A DNA stretch of 64,000 nt from Liolophura sinensis. Its lineage: Eukaryota; Mollusca; Polyplacophora; Chitonida; Chitonidae. Within the stretch, counting starts at the first letter, position 1. Each line of letters opens with the position of its first letter. Below the pieces are notes generated by a model. It searched no databases and was not told where the DNA came from. It was given only the letters and a program-made list of their open reading frames with translations. Below, one piece after another: positions 23,951 through 33,055 of the stretch. The translations under genes were made by a program, and so were the position numbers. Location of the stretch: the NCBI RefSeq assembly GCF_032854445.1, contig NC_088302.1:13947338-14011337 (forward strand). The letters run 5' to 3'.

Positions 23951-25425
23951 ATGACTATGGCGTAGCACCATATTGGCAATATTTCCGACCGAAAGGCTCA
24001 TGATTAATATTGTGCATGTTAGTTCATGACGAATGATATTCAGTACAGCTCAGGCTAAAAGTCAACACCAGGCAGGAGATTGGCAGGACCCTAGAGGTCT
24101 TGTAGAGAGTATGTAGAGGGCTAACATTGAAAGACTAACACAATACATGGGACTAAAATAATAGATCTCATGTGTGTGTTTTTGATCGCAAAGTGGCAAT
24201 CTTCTCTTAAGTAGTGATTTACGAGTGAGTCCACGCCTGATTTGTATGGATCACTACGACTGCTGAAACTAGATAATTCTCCATCTCCCATAACAAGTTA
24301 AAAGATGGAAAAATATATCTTGTTTCTTCCGTGTTCCTTCTTGTGAGAGTCATTTGCCAGTGAAAAATTATCTACCACTCAGTGATTTAGGAAACCAAAT
24401 TGACCATTTGATGCTGACTCGCCGTGCATCAACCACAACGCCGTATTACAATATGAATTTCACGTTCAGACGTGGTAAAAAATAAAAACGTTATACAGGA
24501 CAAGTTAAAGTTTGACTATATGACTGTGGAAAATTTGTAGTTTTTACAAAAGCATGTAGGAAAAGCACCCACTTAGCAAACTCACGCACGAAAAAATCAT
24601 TGATTGGAAGGTTTTTCTCACAGAAAAAGTAATACGGTAGTAATTTCCATTTTGCACCGATACACTTTATTCGAAGTTTTGGCTTACCAGGCACAGTTTA
24701 CCTTTCCTTGTCTTTTCTGGCTATGTGACTGCAAAATGCCGCCATGGAATTTATTCCACTCTGTTAATTTATGATTAACAATACAGGATTTGAACCAACA
24801 CCCAGATGGGTTCAGATAGGCCTGTCAAATTTTATTGGTGAACTTGAAGAAAAGTTGAGACAGAATGTATGTGAATAGCTTGTACGTGTATCAATAAACA
24901 TATGATTATGATTTGTTTTGTTCAGACAATAATTAATTAGTGTTCACTAGACTTGTGTGAAAAAATATTGATGTTTACTAGGCATCAACAGCAAAGCAGA
25001 TTATTGTAGGATTAATCTGGGATTAAGTTAGATGTCTATCTTAATCCCAGGCTTGTAAAATGTTCGGAAATGTCCTGCAGAGTAAGGAGAGGAGAATCCA
25101 CGCAGGTTTAGTGACAAACAGTGACACTTTGTCAGAATTGAAGAACAATGGTCATGTTGTATTGGAGTAAGTAAATGATATTCACAAGTGTCAAACTTTA
25201 TTAACTGACATCACTGTATGGTATTGAAAATTGTAAAAAGTAGGAATAAATCAATCTCTCAAAATTGGCTGTTGGGGCTAAATTCAATGTTTCTGTGTAA
25301 ATCCCTCTTCTGTACAACTCCTTGGTCAGCAATTGAGCAAGTCTATACAGACAATAAATGATGTAGGCTACTCTACTTCGTAAACACAGCGGCCAGACTG
25401 ATAAAAATACACCAACTATTTCGGG
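23951..25425. other. No firm gene; possible exon and 3' UTR of the minus-strand gene
   Basis: AATAAA on the minus strand at 25197-25202 lies about 224 bp downstream of the stop of the exon at 25426-25686. At 25061-25165 the + strand has ATG, 34 further codons and then TAA; the TAA sits inside a donor-like GGA|GTAAGT, so splicing could bypass it. On the minus strand a strong acceptor (tctcctctccttactctgcag, split here after 20: tctcctctccttactctgca + g) ends near 25083. The two readings cannot both be right. Confidence 0.3.
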
Positions 25426-25686
25426 TTACTTGTTGAAAACACCGGTAGCTGCGGCTCGGCGTCCACCGGAAGTAGCATACAGTGAAAGGTCTGCAGCCTG
25501 GTGATGCCCGATTCTGACCTGAACATACGGGTTTTGCGTTATGCTTTTCTTTTTTAGTTCTTTTGACATGAGGCTTTGTAGTGATATGAATTCATCTTTA
25601 TCGAAGTCGAATTTCAGTCGAACTGGACTTGAATGGAACAAGTTATGATCTCTAAGCAGAAGTGTTGATCTCCATCTCAAGCGTGT
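25426..25686 (-). CDS. Candidate terminal exon, possible mitochondrial protein
   Basis: On the minus strand the exon follows a textbook acceptor (ctcttcttactttttag, just right of 25686) and encodes 86 residues to TAA at 25426-25428. Near its start it reads RWRSTLLLRDHNLFHSSPVR, which is rich in Arg/Ser/Leu and has no acidic residue except one Asp. This resembles a mitochondrial targeting peptide, and FHSSP-like words are common at such cleavage regions. The following part is charged (KFDFDKDEFISLQSLMSKEL), and the end is Ala/Gly-rich. Alternatively, splicing could leave through CAG|GTCAGA near 25523 before the stop. Upstream coding exons were not found, and no family is recognised. An AATAAA at 25197-25202 fits a 3' UTR. 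A chance frame of this length is possible; the splice site is the best evidence. Confidence 0.35.
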   Translation of the reverse strand, partial: TRLRWRSTLLLRDHNLFHSSPVRLKFDFDKDEFISLQSLMSKELKKKSITQNPYVQVRIGHHQAADLSLYATSGGRRAAATGVFNK

Positions 25687-25996
25687 CTAAAAAGTAAGAA
25701 GAGTAAATATTGTAAAGAAAGGTTAAAATAAATCCGCCCGATATATTTCAATAAATACAACTTTTGCAATAAATACAACTTTATTCCTTCAAAACGTCCG
25801 ATTTAACTTGTTTCCCATGCTGAAAAATTCATGCTAATCAAATAAACCGTTTCCTTTAGGCGTGGGAATGGGTTGTAGCAGACGATTCAGAGAATAGAAT
25901 TATATTTGTTTAATGAAAAAAGAATTTGCATATAATTTGATAAATATACCAGACAAGGTCCCTGAACTCATTGTGTGGAGTGTTTTCAGAAGGAAG

Positions 25997-26200
25997 CTGA
26001 TTAGCCTGACTGCCCGATTGGGAGACGCTTTTGATGGCTGTGGGTTCAAATTATAAAATACCCGTCGTTAATGATTAGATATCCTGATTATTTAAAGACC
26101 GTGTCTGGGTAGGTTTTGCGGGGTTTCCGTCCGACGATGATTTCATCCGGTGTGTACTTGTCGGCAGTGCCATCAGGGATTCATCTCCAAACAGCATTTG
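25997..26200 (+). mobile_element. SINE family D, tRNA-derived, diverged
   Basis: B-box-like ggctgtgggttcaaattata follows a degenerate A-box region (cgattgggagacgc). The body contains ggtttccgtccgacgatgat and tgccatcagggattcatctc. Boundaries and family assignment are approximate. Confidence 0.5.
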
Positions 26201-26459
26201 GTCGCCTGGAATTACAGATCATTGTACATTGATAACAAGAGCACAACATGTAGAAGTCACTCATAAAATGGAGCATCAGTTTCAAAAACCCGTTCAGCTG
26301 ATTATTTGTGTTTTATATTTATCATTTTCCTGATAATTATCTTTATTAGCTCAACAATTCGACATTTTATATAGACTGTTGTGATTAAATATGAAATCGC
26401 CATGCAAAAGTTTCAGTACTTTTAACGAAATGATGAGAAAACGTAGACCAGCCTGAAGT

Positions 26460-26905
26460 AGATACAAAGTGGCAAAGGCTTAGTCAATCTGTTTTCGGAT
26501 CGCTAACAGCGGATGAATGTCAGCAATAGAACTAGTAAAAGCCGCTACTGGACTGTTTCTCATTTGCGAGCTGGGACGCCATGAAGATGGGGCAGTTGTG
26601 TTGTATATTCACCAGGGAGACAGATTTGTCCCAGAAAGGCTGTCAATCTTTATCACTGCCTAGACGACCGTGTGCTGTCATAACTGGAATCCTTGATGAG
26701 AAGACAATAAGGAATTAGGCTCTCGTGAAAGTCTCAATGACTGACTCCAGAATGACGAGGTATTAATCATTTCTCTGTCACAGGACAGTCTGTACATAAG
26801 TACAGAGTCTGATCCCTGTGAAGGCTGATGTATATGATGGTATTCGCACTGCAAGCACTCCGAGATTCTTGTTAAGATTGATTGTCAGAACATGGACATC
26901 AGAAA
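26460..26905 (+). repeat. Segment A, copy A1
   Basis: First of four related segments. It runs from gtggcaaaggcttagtcaat through gaatgtcagcaatagaacta, gagctgggacgccatgaaga and aactggaatccttgatgaga to the end gattgattgtcagaacatgg. The candidate frame reads FLICELGRHEDG. It carries a deletion (GTTGTGTCTCAG became GTCCCAG) and a stop soon after. The splice-donor-like GGTGAG seen in A3 and A4 is GATGAG here. Confidence 0.8.
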
Positions 26906-27159
26906 AAAATCCCCCGACCGACAAAGGACCCTAGGATAGCTACTAATATGTGTACATTGAGCAAATGTCATATACATGTAGGCAAGTTTATTGTGTCATA
27001 TTTATCATGGACATATAAATCTATATATTCTAACAACTTAAAATCCCACCTGTCTACTAAACTGTTGCTGTCATTGCTTTATGAACGTGATAGCATTCAC
27101 TCAAGCGACATCAAGCCAAGCTGACATGATACAGGGTATCACCATTTGCCAAAAATCAC

Positions 27160-27425
27160 ACTATCGTCGGCGGCACATGCGTATTCTTTCTATTGCGATA
27201 ACTCCAATGCTTTAACGGAATGTTAGGAAATCCAAATCTTTGCTGTCAACCCATTTTCGGATCGCTGAAAGCGGGGGAATGTCAGCAATAAAACTAAGAA
27301 AAACCGCTACTCGACAATGCCTCACGTGTGGGACGACAAGAAGACGGGGCAGTGGTGTAGTGTGTTCACCAGACAGACAGATTTGTTGTGTCTCAGAAAA
27401 GCTGCCAATCTCAGACAACCGTATA
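27160..27425 (+). repeat. Segment A, copy A2 (truncated)
   Basis: Matches A1 from about aacggaatgttaggaaatcc, through tcggatcgctgaaagcgggg and gtcagcaataaaactaagaa, to gctgccaatctcagacaacc, then breaks off. Small deletions destroy the frame shared by A1, A3 and A4. It is directly followed by the 44-bp minisatellite. Confidence 0.78.
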
Positions 27426-27454
27426 CCAGTATTACTAAGTGGCACTGATAATCG

Positions 27455-27630
27455 AGATGTCTATACCCCATCACGAGTCAAACTGGCAGGCCTACGCTAG
27501 GTGTCTACACACAATCAAGAGTCAAACTGGCAGCACTACGCTAGATGTCTATACATCACAAAGAGTCTAACTGGAAGCACAAAGCGAGATATCTATACAG
27601 CAACAAGAGTCCACCAAGAAACGCCTGCAC
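27455..27630. repeat. 44-bp minisatellite, about 4 copies
   Basis: Units start at 27455, 27499, 27543 and 27587 (agatgtctatac..., then caagagtcaaactggcagca). The homologous array in the neighbouring block (30743-30958) has a 43-bp period. Confidence 0.9.
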
Positions 27631-27760
27631 AGTATCAACACCACACTGCAGACATAAAGTCAAGCCTTTTCACAAAGCTCCGAAGCTTCTGTCCATATTG
27701 TGTTGTCGTTCGTTCAATTGATTACGGCATCTCCACGGTTAGCTTTGTGTCTCGTACTAA

Positions 27761-27924
27761 TACATGTAGTGTATACCTGGTACTACACGCCTATTCGGTC
27801 ATACACGTAGTGTATACCTGGAAATACACGCCTCTTCGGTCATACACGTTGTGTATACCTAGTACTACACGCCTCTTCGGTCATACATGTAGTGTACACC
27901 TGGTACTACACGCCTCTTCGGTCA
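27761..27924. repeat. 41-bp minisatellite, exactly 4 copies
   Basis: Units start at 27761, 27802, 27843 and 27884 and read tacacgtagtgtatacctgg, then tactacacgcctcttcggtca. Within each unit GTGTATACC and GGTACTACAC are near inverted repeats around a central T, so a short hairpin is possible. The sister block at about 31064-31105 keeps only one unit. Confidence 0.93.
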
Positions 27925-28839
27925 GCCTTGGGTAGTAAGATCTGAGGAGAATGTCGTGCAGCTTTATTCCCGGAAATACTTCCACGTTTACATACGGTTT
28001 ACCAGAATATTCTTCTTTTGAAATGACTCAGGTAATGACTCAGAAAAAGACCCACCAGAGAATGTTTACCAGATACAAGCTCACATTCATCAGGAAGTAA
28101 GCCCATCTGCTAACTGACATTTATGTAAAACTATTACGGAATTCATCGAAGGTTTATAACATATCGTACGATATTCCAACACCAGTAATATCTTGTAAGC
28201 TACATTTAATAACGTATTTTTTTACCTACTTGTACCTCAGTCAAGGTGCCACTGAGAATAGAAAATGACACTTAAGCCTTTACATGGACAAGACAGAGCC
28301 ACAATAGAGGTAAACAGTGTTTCACCATTCACATGCTACCACTTACCACACATCGCACTGTTGTCTCTACTGTACTTTTACTCTTTTACTGCGATTATTT
28401 CATTGATTTTATCGGAGTAATAAGAAAACTCAAGGCAGTCAATATGTCCATAAAATAAGAAAATATAACTTTACCGCATTACTTCCAGGAATACCTTACT
28501 GGTTAACCATTGTTACCCTTCTTCCTGAACCACTGGTGATGAGTCAGAAATACACAGATCGACATGGGACTGTTTACACAATGCACTTTTACACCTATCA
28601 ACTGACCAGGAAGTAAGTGCACTCACTGATTTACATTTATGTAAAGTGTTACACAAAAGTTCAACATTGTATAGACTGCTGTGTCATTAAATATCAAAAC
28701 ACTTACATGATCAATAAAGAATCAAACCCTAACTGAGGTAAACGAACAGGAGACAAGATTTCACCGGCTATACGTTACAATCACACTGTCATCGCTGCAG
28801 TAGTACTACCAAAGTGTCAAAGCTTTAAACGGAATGATA

Positions 28840-29400
28840 AACAACGTGGGCCAATCTAAAGTATATAGAAAGTGGCAAAGGCTTAGTCAGCCAATTTTCA
28901 GATCTGTAACAGCGGAGGAATGTCAGCAATAAAAGTAGTAAAAACCTCTACTTCACCATTCCTCATTTGTGAGCTAGGGCGTCATGAAGAAAGAAGAGTT
29001 GTTTTATATGTTCACTGTGCAGACCGATTTGTTGTGTCTCAGAAAGGGTGCCGATTTTTATTGCTGCCCAGACGATCATGTACCGCCATTACTGGAATCC
29101 TTGGTGAGAAGACAATAAGGAATTAGTCTCAACGACTGAACTCCAGGATGATATGGCATTAGATATTTCTCTGTCACATGACAGACCGTACAGACGCACA
29201 TGGACGACACTTGGATAATTTTCTTATCTCTTTGTAGATGGATGTATATAGTGGTATTGGCACAGCCAACAAGCATTCGAAGATTCTTATCAAGATTGAT
29301 CGCATAAACAATGAGAAAAGTGGTAACAAAGATCACAGCCAAAATTAGAAATTCGTCTATATTAGACGAGTAGCGGCCGCACACGTTCAAAATGCCATTT
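28840..29400 (+). repeat. Segment A, copy A3 (possible old exon)
   Basis: Contains an acceptor-like ggaatgtcag|CAATAAAAG and a frame reading FLICELGRHEE ... RFVVSQKGC. It ends in a donor-like CCTTG|GTGAGAAG near 29103. Further on, ttcttatctctttgtag|ATGGAT near 29239 is a second strong acceptor, followed by an open frame of 36 codons. This is the best preserved of the four copies. No protein family is recognised, and the copy may equally be a non-coding repeat. Confidence 0.6.
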
Positions 29401-30372
29401 TAATCACGGTAATATAACTCGTGTACCTTGAGGCCCGACTTACCTTACCCCTACGGTAACGGCATTTTTTCCTGTTTCCTGTTTACGGGAGTCGATTGCT
29501 CCGCACGTGAATGTGCTAGTGTATACATTTATGTGACGCCCTTTAGTTCACTACATGATTGGCAGCAGTAAGGGCGAAACTAATTATAGTAACCTTGACC
29601 TTGAAATATCAGCAACATCTTAGACGTTTAGTCCATTCAAAGGAAATTTAGTTCAACGTAGACTGAAACTCTACTATTGTGACTCGGCATCGGTTCAGCC
29701 TATATATATCGCCACCCGGGCAATCTCAGTAATTAATGTTACCAACCAGAAGCAGTGCCTGTATTTGGTATGTAATGTGTAGATATATAAAAGCCATCAT
29801 CCGTAAACTATCTCTTAGGGGTAAGCCAGCCGTTCAAACCTTTGTATCCAAACCAACGTCCGCTATGTTTTGAATTCGTCAGGGCAAGATATCTGCTGGG
29901 TGTTCGAAAATCTCTTCCAACGGGACTTTTCGTCTACGGCCAATTTCCTTTTCGCAACTTTTTTGCTTTTAATTTCAGTTTCAAAGCAAATCAATATTAA
30001 TAGTTATTGTCCAAACCATTTTGGCATGAACAATGTTCCGGGGGCATTTTGTCCGCTTTTTTGATGAAGCAGATTTCTGTCACCATTTCTGCCCTTACTT
30101 ACGGTAACCCTGGAAACTCACAATTTATCACTGCTGTTGCTTTTATCCGCTTAACATACGTGCACCTCAAACGTTGGCAAGCAAACAATGCCTAAGCTAC
30201 AATGGAGGTAAGTTCCATGTGTACAATGAAACTGTTTTTAGCATCAAAATGAATATTCACTAACCGCATGTCGACTACTAGGCTTACTATATATAGCGCT
30301 TTATTATTCCGTCTTTGCTTTGCTAACTGTGCCGCTACAAAACTCAACGACACAGAGTTCATAAGCAAAAGA

Positions 30373-30479
30373 AGGATCTCCGTGTCCTGGTGATTAGCGT
30401 GCTAGCTCGACACTATGAACCAATGCGATCGATGTGAGCTCAAGCGCAATTTATGCTGCCTTCCTATCCAGTCGCATGT

Positions 30480-30510
<31 letters not shown>

Positions 30511-30632
30511 GTTATAGCATTTTTCGGGTGGTCAAGGGTCTTTGTCTTGCTAAGTTGTCTGCTTTTTTCTCACTATAATGCTGACCGCTGTTGTCTCAGT
30601 AAAAATATTCTTAAATACGGCGTGAAACTCGT
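30373..30632 (+). mobile_element. SINE family A, diverged, with TG/G-run inside
   Basis: The head (ctccgtgtcctggtgattag then cgtgctagc) and the tail (attcttaaatacggcgtgaa) flank a middle where (TG)n at 30476-30493 runs into 18 consecutive G (30494-30511). It separates blocks I and II. Confidence 0.75.
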
Positions 30633-30742
30633 ATATATCAAATTGTCAGTCAAAAAAGGATTTTTTTAACGAAACTTGGATAGTTCTGGTCCATCGATAC
30701 AAAAATCGCTATCGCTCAAATGATTGTAATGTATAAAGTAAA

Positions 30743-30958
30743 CGAAATGTCTGTACAGCTCAACAATGTAAATCGCAGCGCTGAGCGAGGTCTCTGTACA
30801 GATCAACAAACTACATGGTAGCGATGAGCCAAATGTCTATACAGCTCAACAAAATTAATGGCAGCGATAAGGGAGATGTCTATACACCTCAACAAACTAA
30901 ATTGCGACGATAAGCCAAATCTCTATACCCCATCAAGGATGAAACCGGCAGCATAAAG
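30743..30958. repeat. 43-bp minisatellite, 5 copies
   Basis: Units start at 30743, 30786, 30829, 30872 and 30915, e.g. ccaaatgtctatacagctca then acaaaattaatggcagcgat. Homologous to the 44-bp array in block I. Confidence 0.92.
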
Positions 30959-31589
30959 CGAAACCGCTGCACATTACCAACTGCAGACTGCCGACACAGA
31001 GCCAAGCCTTTCCCCAACCTCAAAAGTTGCTGTCCATATAGTGTGGCCCGTCGTTCAATATTGTACGTTGTACTCGGTACTACCCGCCTCTTCGTTCAGC
31101 CTAGGATAATCCGATTTAGTAGGAGAATGTCGTAAAGAGGAGCTTTATTCCCGTAAAGATTTCCACATTTTACATACACGGTTTTCCAGGATATCCTTCT
31201 TCAGAATCTGAACCACTTAAGATTGTTTACTTAGCACAAGCTCGCATCCATCAGGAAGTATTAAAGCCTATCCGCTAATTGACATTTTTCTCAAAATATT
31301 GCCCAACTCTTAGAAGTTTTATAGCGCATTGTGTCATTAAATGTCCAAACGTCTTTCATCCGAAATTTGATGACCTGTGATGTCTAATATAATACATTTA
31401 TCATCACTGTTTTCTTTCACCTAATTGTGTTTAAACCAAAGGGCTTGGAAGTTTACAAACTGACACATTTTACCATTCACATGAACATAATCAAACCATT
31501 ATTGAGGTAAACTGACAGGAGACTGAGTTTTACCAGTTAAATGTCACAATTTGTCAACCATCGCACTGTCGTCGCTGTTGTGGTTTTAC

Positions 31590-32140
31590 TCATTATATGG
31601 AGATAGTTTGAATGCTTTCAACGGAATGATATGAAAACGGAAGCCAGTCCAAAGTAAAGGCAAAGACTTTGTCAATCCATTTTCTAATTTCAGCAATAGA
31701 ACTATTTAAAGCCACAATTAGAAAGTTCCTTATTTGTGAGCCTGGCCGTCACGAAGACGGGACAGTTGTGTCGTATGTTCGCCAAGCAGGTCGATTTGTT
31801 GTGTCTCAGAAAGGCTACCAGTCTTTTAGTGCTGCCCAGACGACCGTGTACCGCCATTGCTGGAATCCTTGGTGAGAAGACAATAAGGAATTAGTCTAAA
31901 TGACCGACTTCAGAATGATGAGGCATTAATTTTTTGTCTGTCACATGACAGACCGTACAGACGTACATTGACGACACTCGGAAAACTTTCTTATTTCTTT
32001 GAAGATGGCTGTATATGATGGAGTCTGCATGTGCACAACAAACGCTCCAGTATTCTGGTAAAGATTGATTGTCAGTACGTGGACATCAGATCAATGGCTG
32101 CAAAGGGCTGTTACATTCCAAATTAGAAATGCGTCTAAAA
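31590..32140 (+). repeat. Segment A, copy A4
   Basis: A strong acceptor-like ttttctaatttcag|CAATAGAAC is followed by a frame reading FLICEPGRHEDGTVVSYV then RFVVSQKGY. A one-base insertion after this point shifts the frame relative to A3. The donor-like CCTTG|GTGAGAAG is kept near 31871. Confidence 0.75.
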
Positions 32141-32394
32141 TAGACAAGCGGGTAGCGTACACACAAGTGTAAAATGTCACTGAATCATGTCATTGAATCA
32201 TGGTGATACGAACCCATATACCTTTAAAGCTATACCCCATAGGTTCACATTTTATATACATCTATGTGACGTCCTTCTGTTCACTATTTTGTGGGCCATA
32301 GTTTCCAAGCACGATGGCGAGGCTGATTATGGTAACCTTGACCTTGAACTTTTAGTAGTAACTGAGACCTATTGCCAATTCAGGAGAGAGTGTT

Positions 32395-32700
32395 TGTTTT
32401 GGAAACGAGGAGCCTCCAAATTTTTTTATTTGTCTAGCATCATACTTACTTTCCATTTATACCGTAGCGGTCAGTCCCCCCTCACATTATTGTTGGAGCA
32501 AAAGGGCCTTGAAGGAACGTTAGACTGTATAAATGCTCACGGGAAAATCGTCGAGCGCTTATTGTCAATACGGCAACATTGGCAGCGGGGGAATCTACAA
32601 ATACCGTCTCCGAGACTGGGTTTGAACACGCACCTCGTGTGTCTTAGCGATTAAAAGACAGGCGCGTCCTACCCTTAGATTACGCTCCGCTCCCAGGACC
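32395..32700 (-). mobile_element. SINE family C, tRNA-derived, diverged
   Basis: On the minus strand a tRNA-like head (gcgtaatctaagggtaggac, B box gtgttcaaacccagtctcgg) is followed by a body ending ccaatattgacaataagcg. It shares gtcgagcg(c/t)ttattgtcaa with the copy at 50938-51215. It sits in block II only. Confidence 0.65.
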
Positions 32701-32713
32701 ATCTGGAGAAGAG

Positions 32714-33055
32714 TGAGTGAGTGAGTGCTTGGGGTTTAACGTCGTACTCAACAATTTTTCAGTCATATGACGACGAAGGAATCATTAGGGTGCATGCACG
32801 TGTAATGTGCCTCCTTGTTGCAGGACGGATTTCCACCGCTCTTTTATTTAGTGCTGCATCACTGAGACGACTTACCGAAGGTAAGTAAGCTGCCCCGCCC
32901 GAGCCATTATACTGATACGGGTCAACCAGTCGTTGCACTATCCCCTTCATGCTGAACGCCAAGCGAGGAAGTTACAACTTCCTCTTTTAAAGTCTTAGGT
33001 GTGACTCGACCAAGGATTGATCCTGGATCTACCGGTCCCGAAGCGGACGCTCTAC
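32714..33055 (-). mobile_element. SINE family B with 13-bp target-site duplication
   Basis: Tail on the left (tgagtgagtgcttggggttt then aacgtcgtactcaacaattt); head on the right, reading gtagagcgtccgcttcggga on the minus strand, with a B-box region ccaggatcaatccttggtcg. ATCTGGAGAAGAG flanks it at 32701-32713 and 33056-33068. The start of the tRNA head is missing, so it is slightly 5'-truncated. It is present in block II but not in block I. Confidence 0.93.

Larger units (their letters stand above)
27430..30260 (+). repeat. Tandem duplication, block I
   Basis: Landmarks in order, each found again in block II: 43/44-bp minisatellite; gcttctgtccatattgtgtt; tcagcctt..., then gaggagaatgtcgt and gctttattcccg; a caggaagtaag-type segment; segment A (A3, 28840-29400); agtaaccttgaccttgaa near 29600; and ttattgtccaaaccattttg ... 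ggcatgaa near 30005. Similarity is roughly 70-80 percent by eye. Block I has the expanded 41-bp array and an extra internal copy of the caggaagtaag region (28080-28400 and 28600-28830). Confidence 0.8.

Noticed and set aside
23278-24001. Several overlapping open frames up to 145 codons on both strands
   Set aside because: Produced by the 30-bp minisatellite; frames on both strands stay open because the unit lacks stops.
27761-27924. CRISPR-like regular repeat
   Set aside because: Repeats are directly adjacent with no unique spacers, and the DNA is animal; it is a minisatellite. The same applies to 4347-4600 and 30743-30958.
27501-27935. 144-codon + frame
   Set aside because: Covers the 44-bp and 41-bp minisatellites; no constraint, and not kept in block II.
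32187-32654. 155-codon + frame
   Set aside because: Half lies in block II and half in a SINE C copy; block I has no matching frame.
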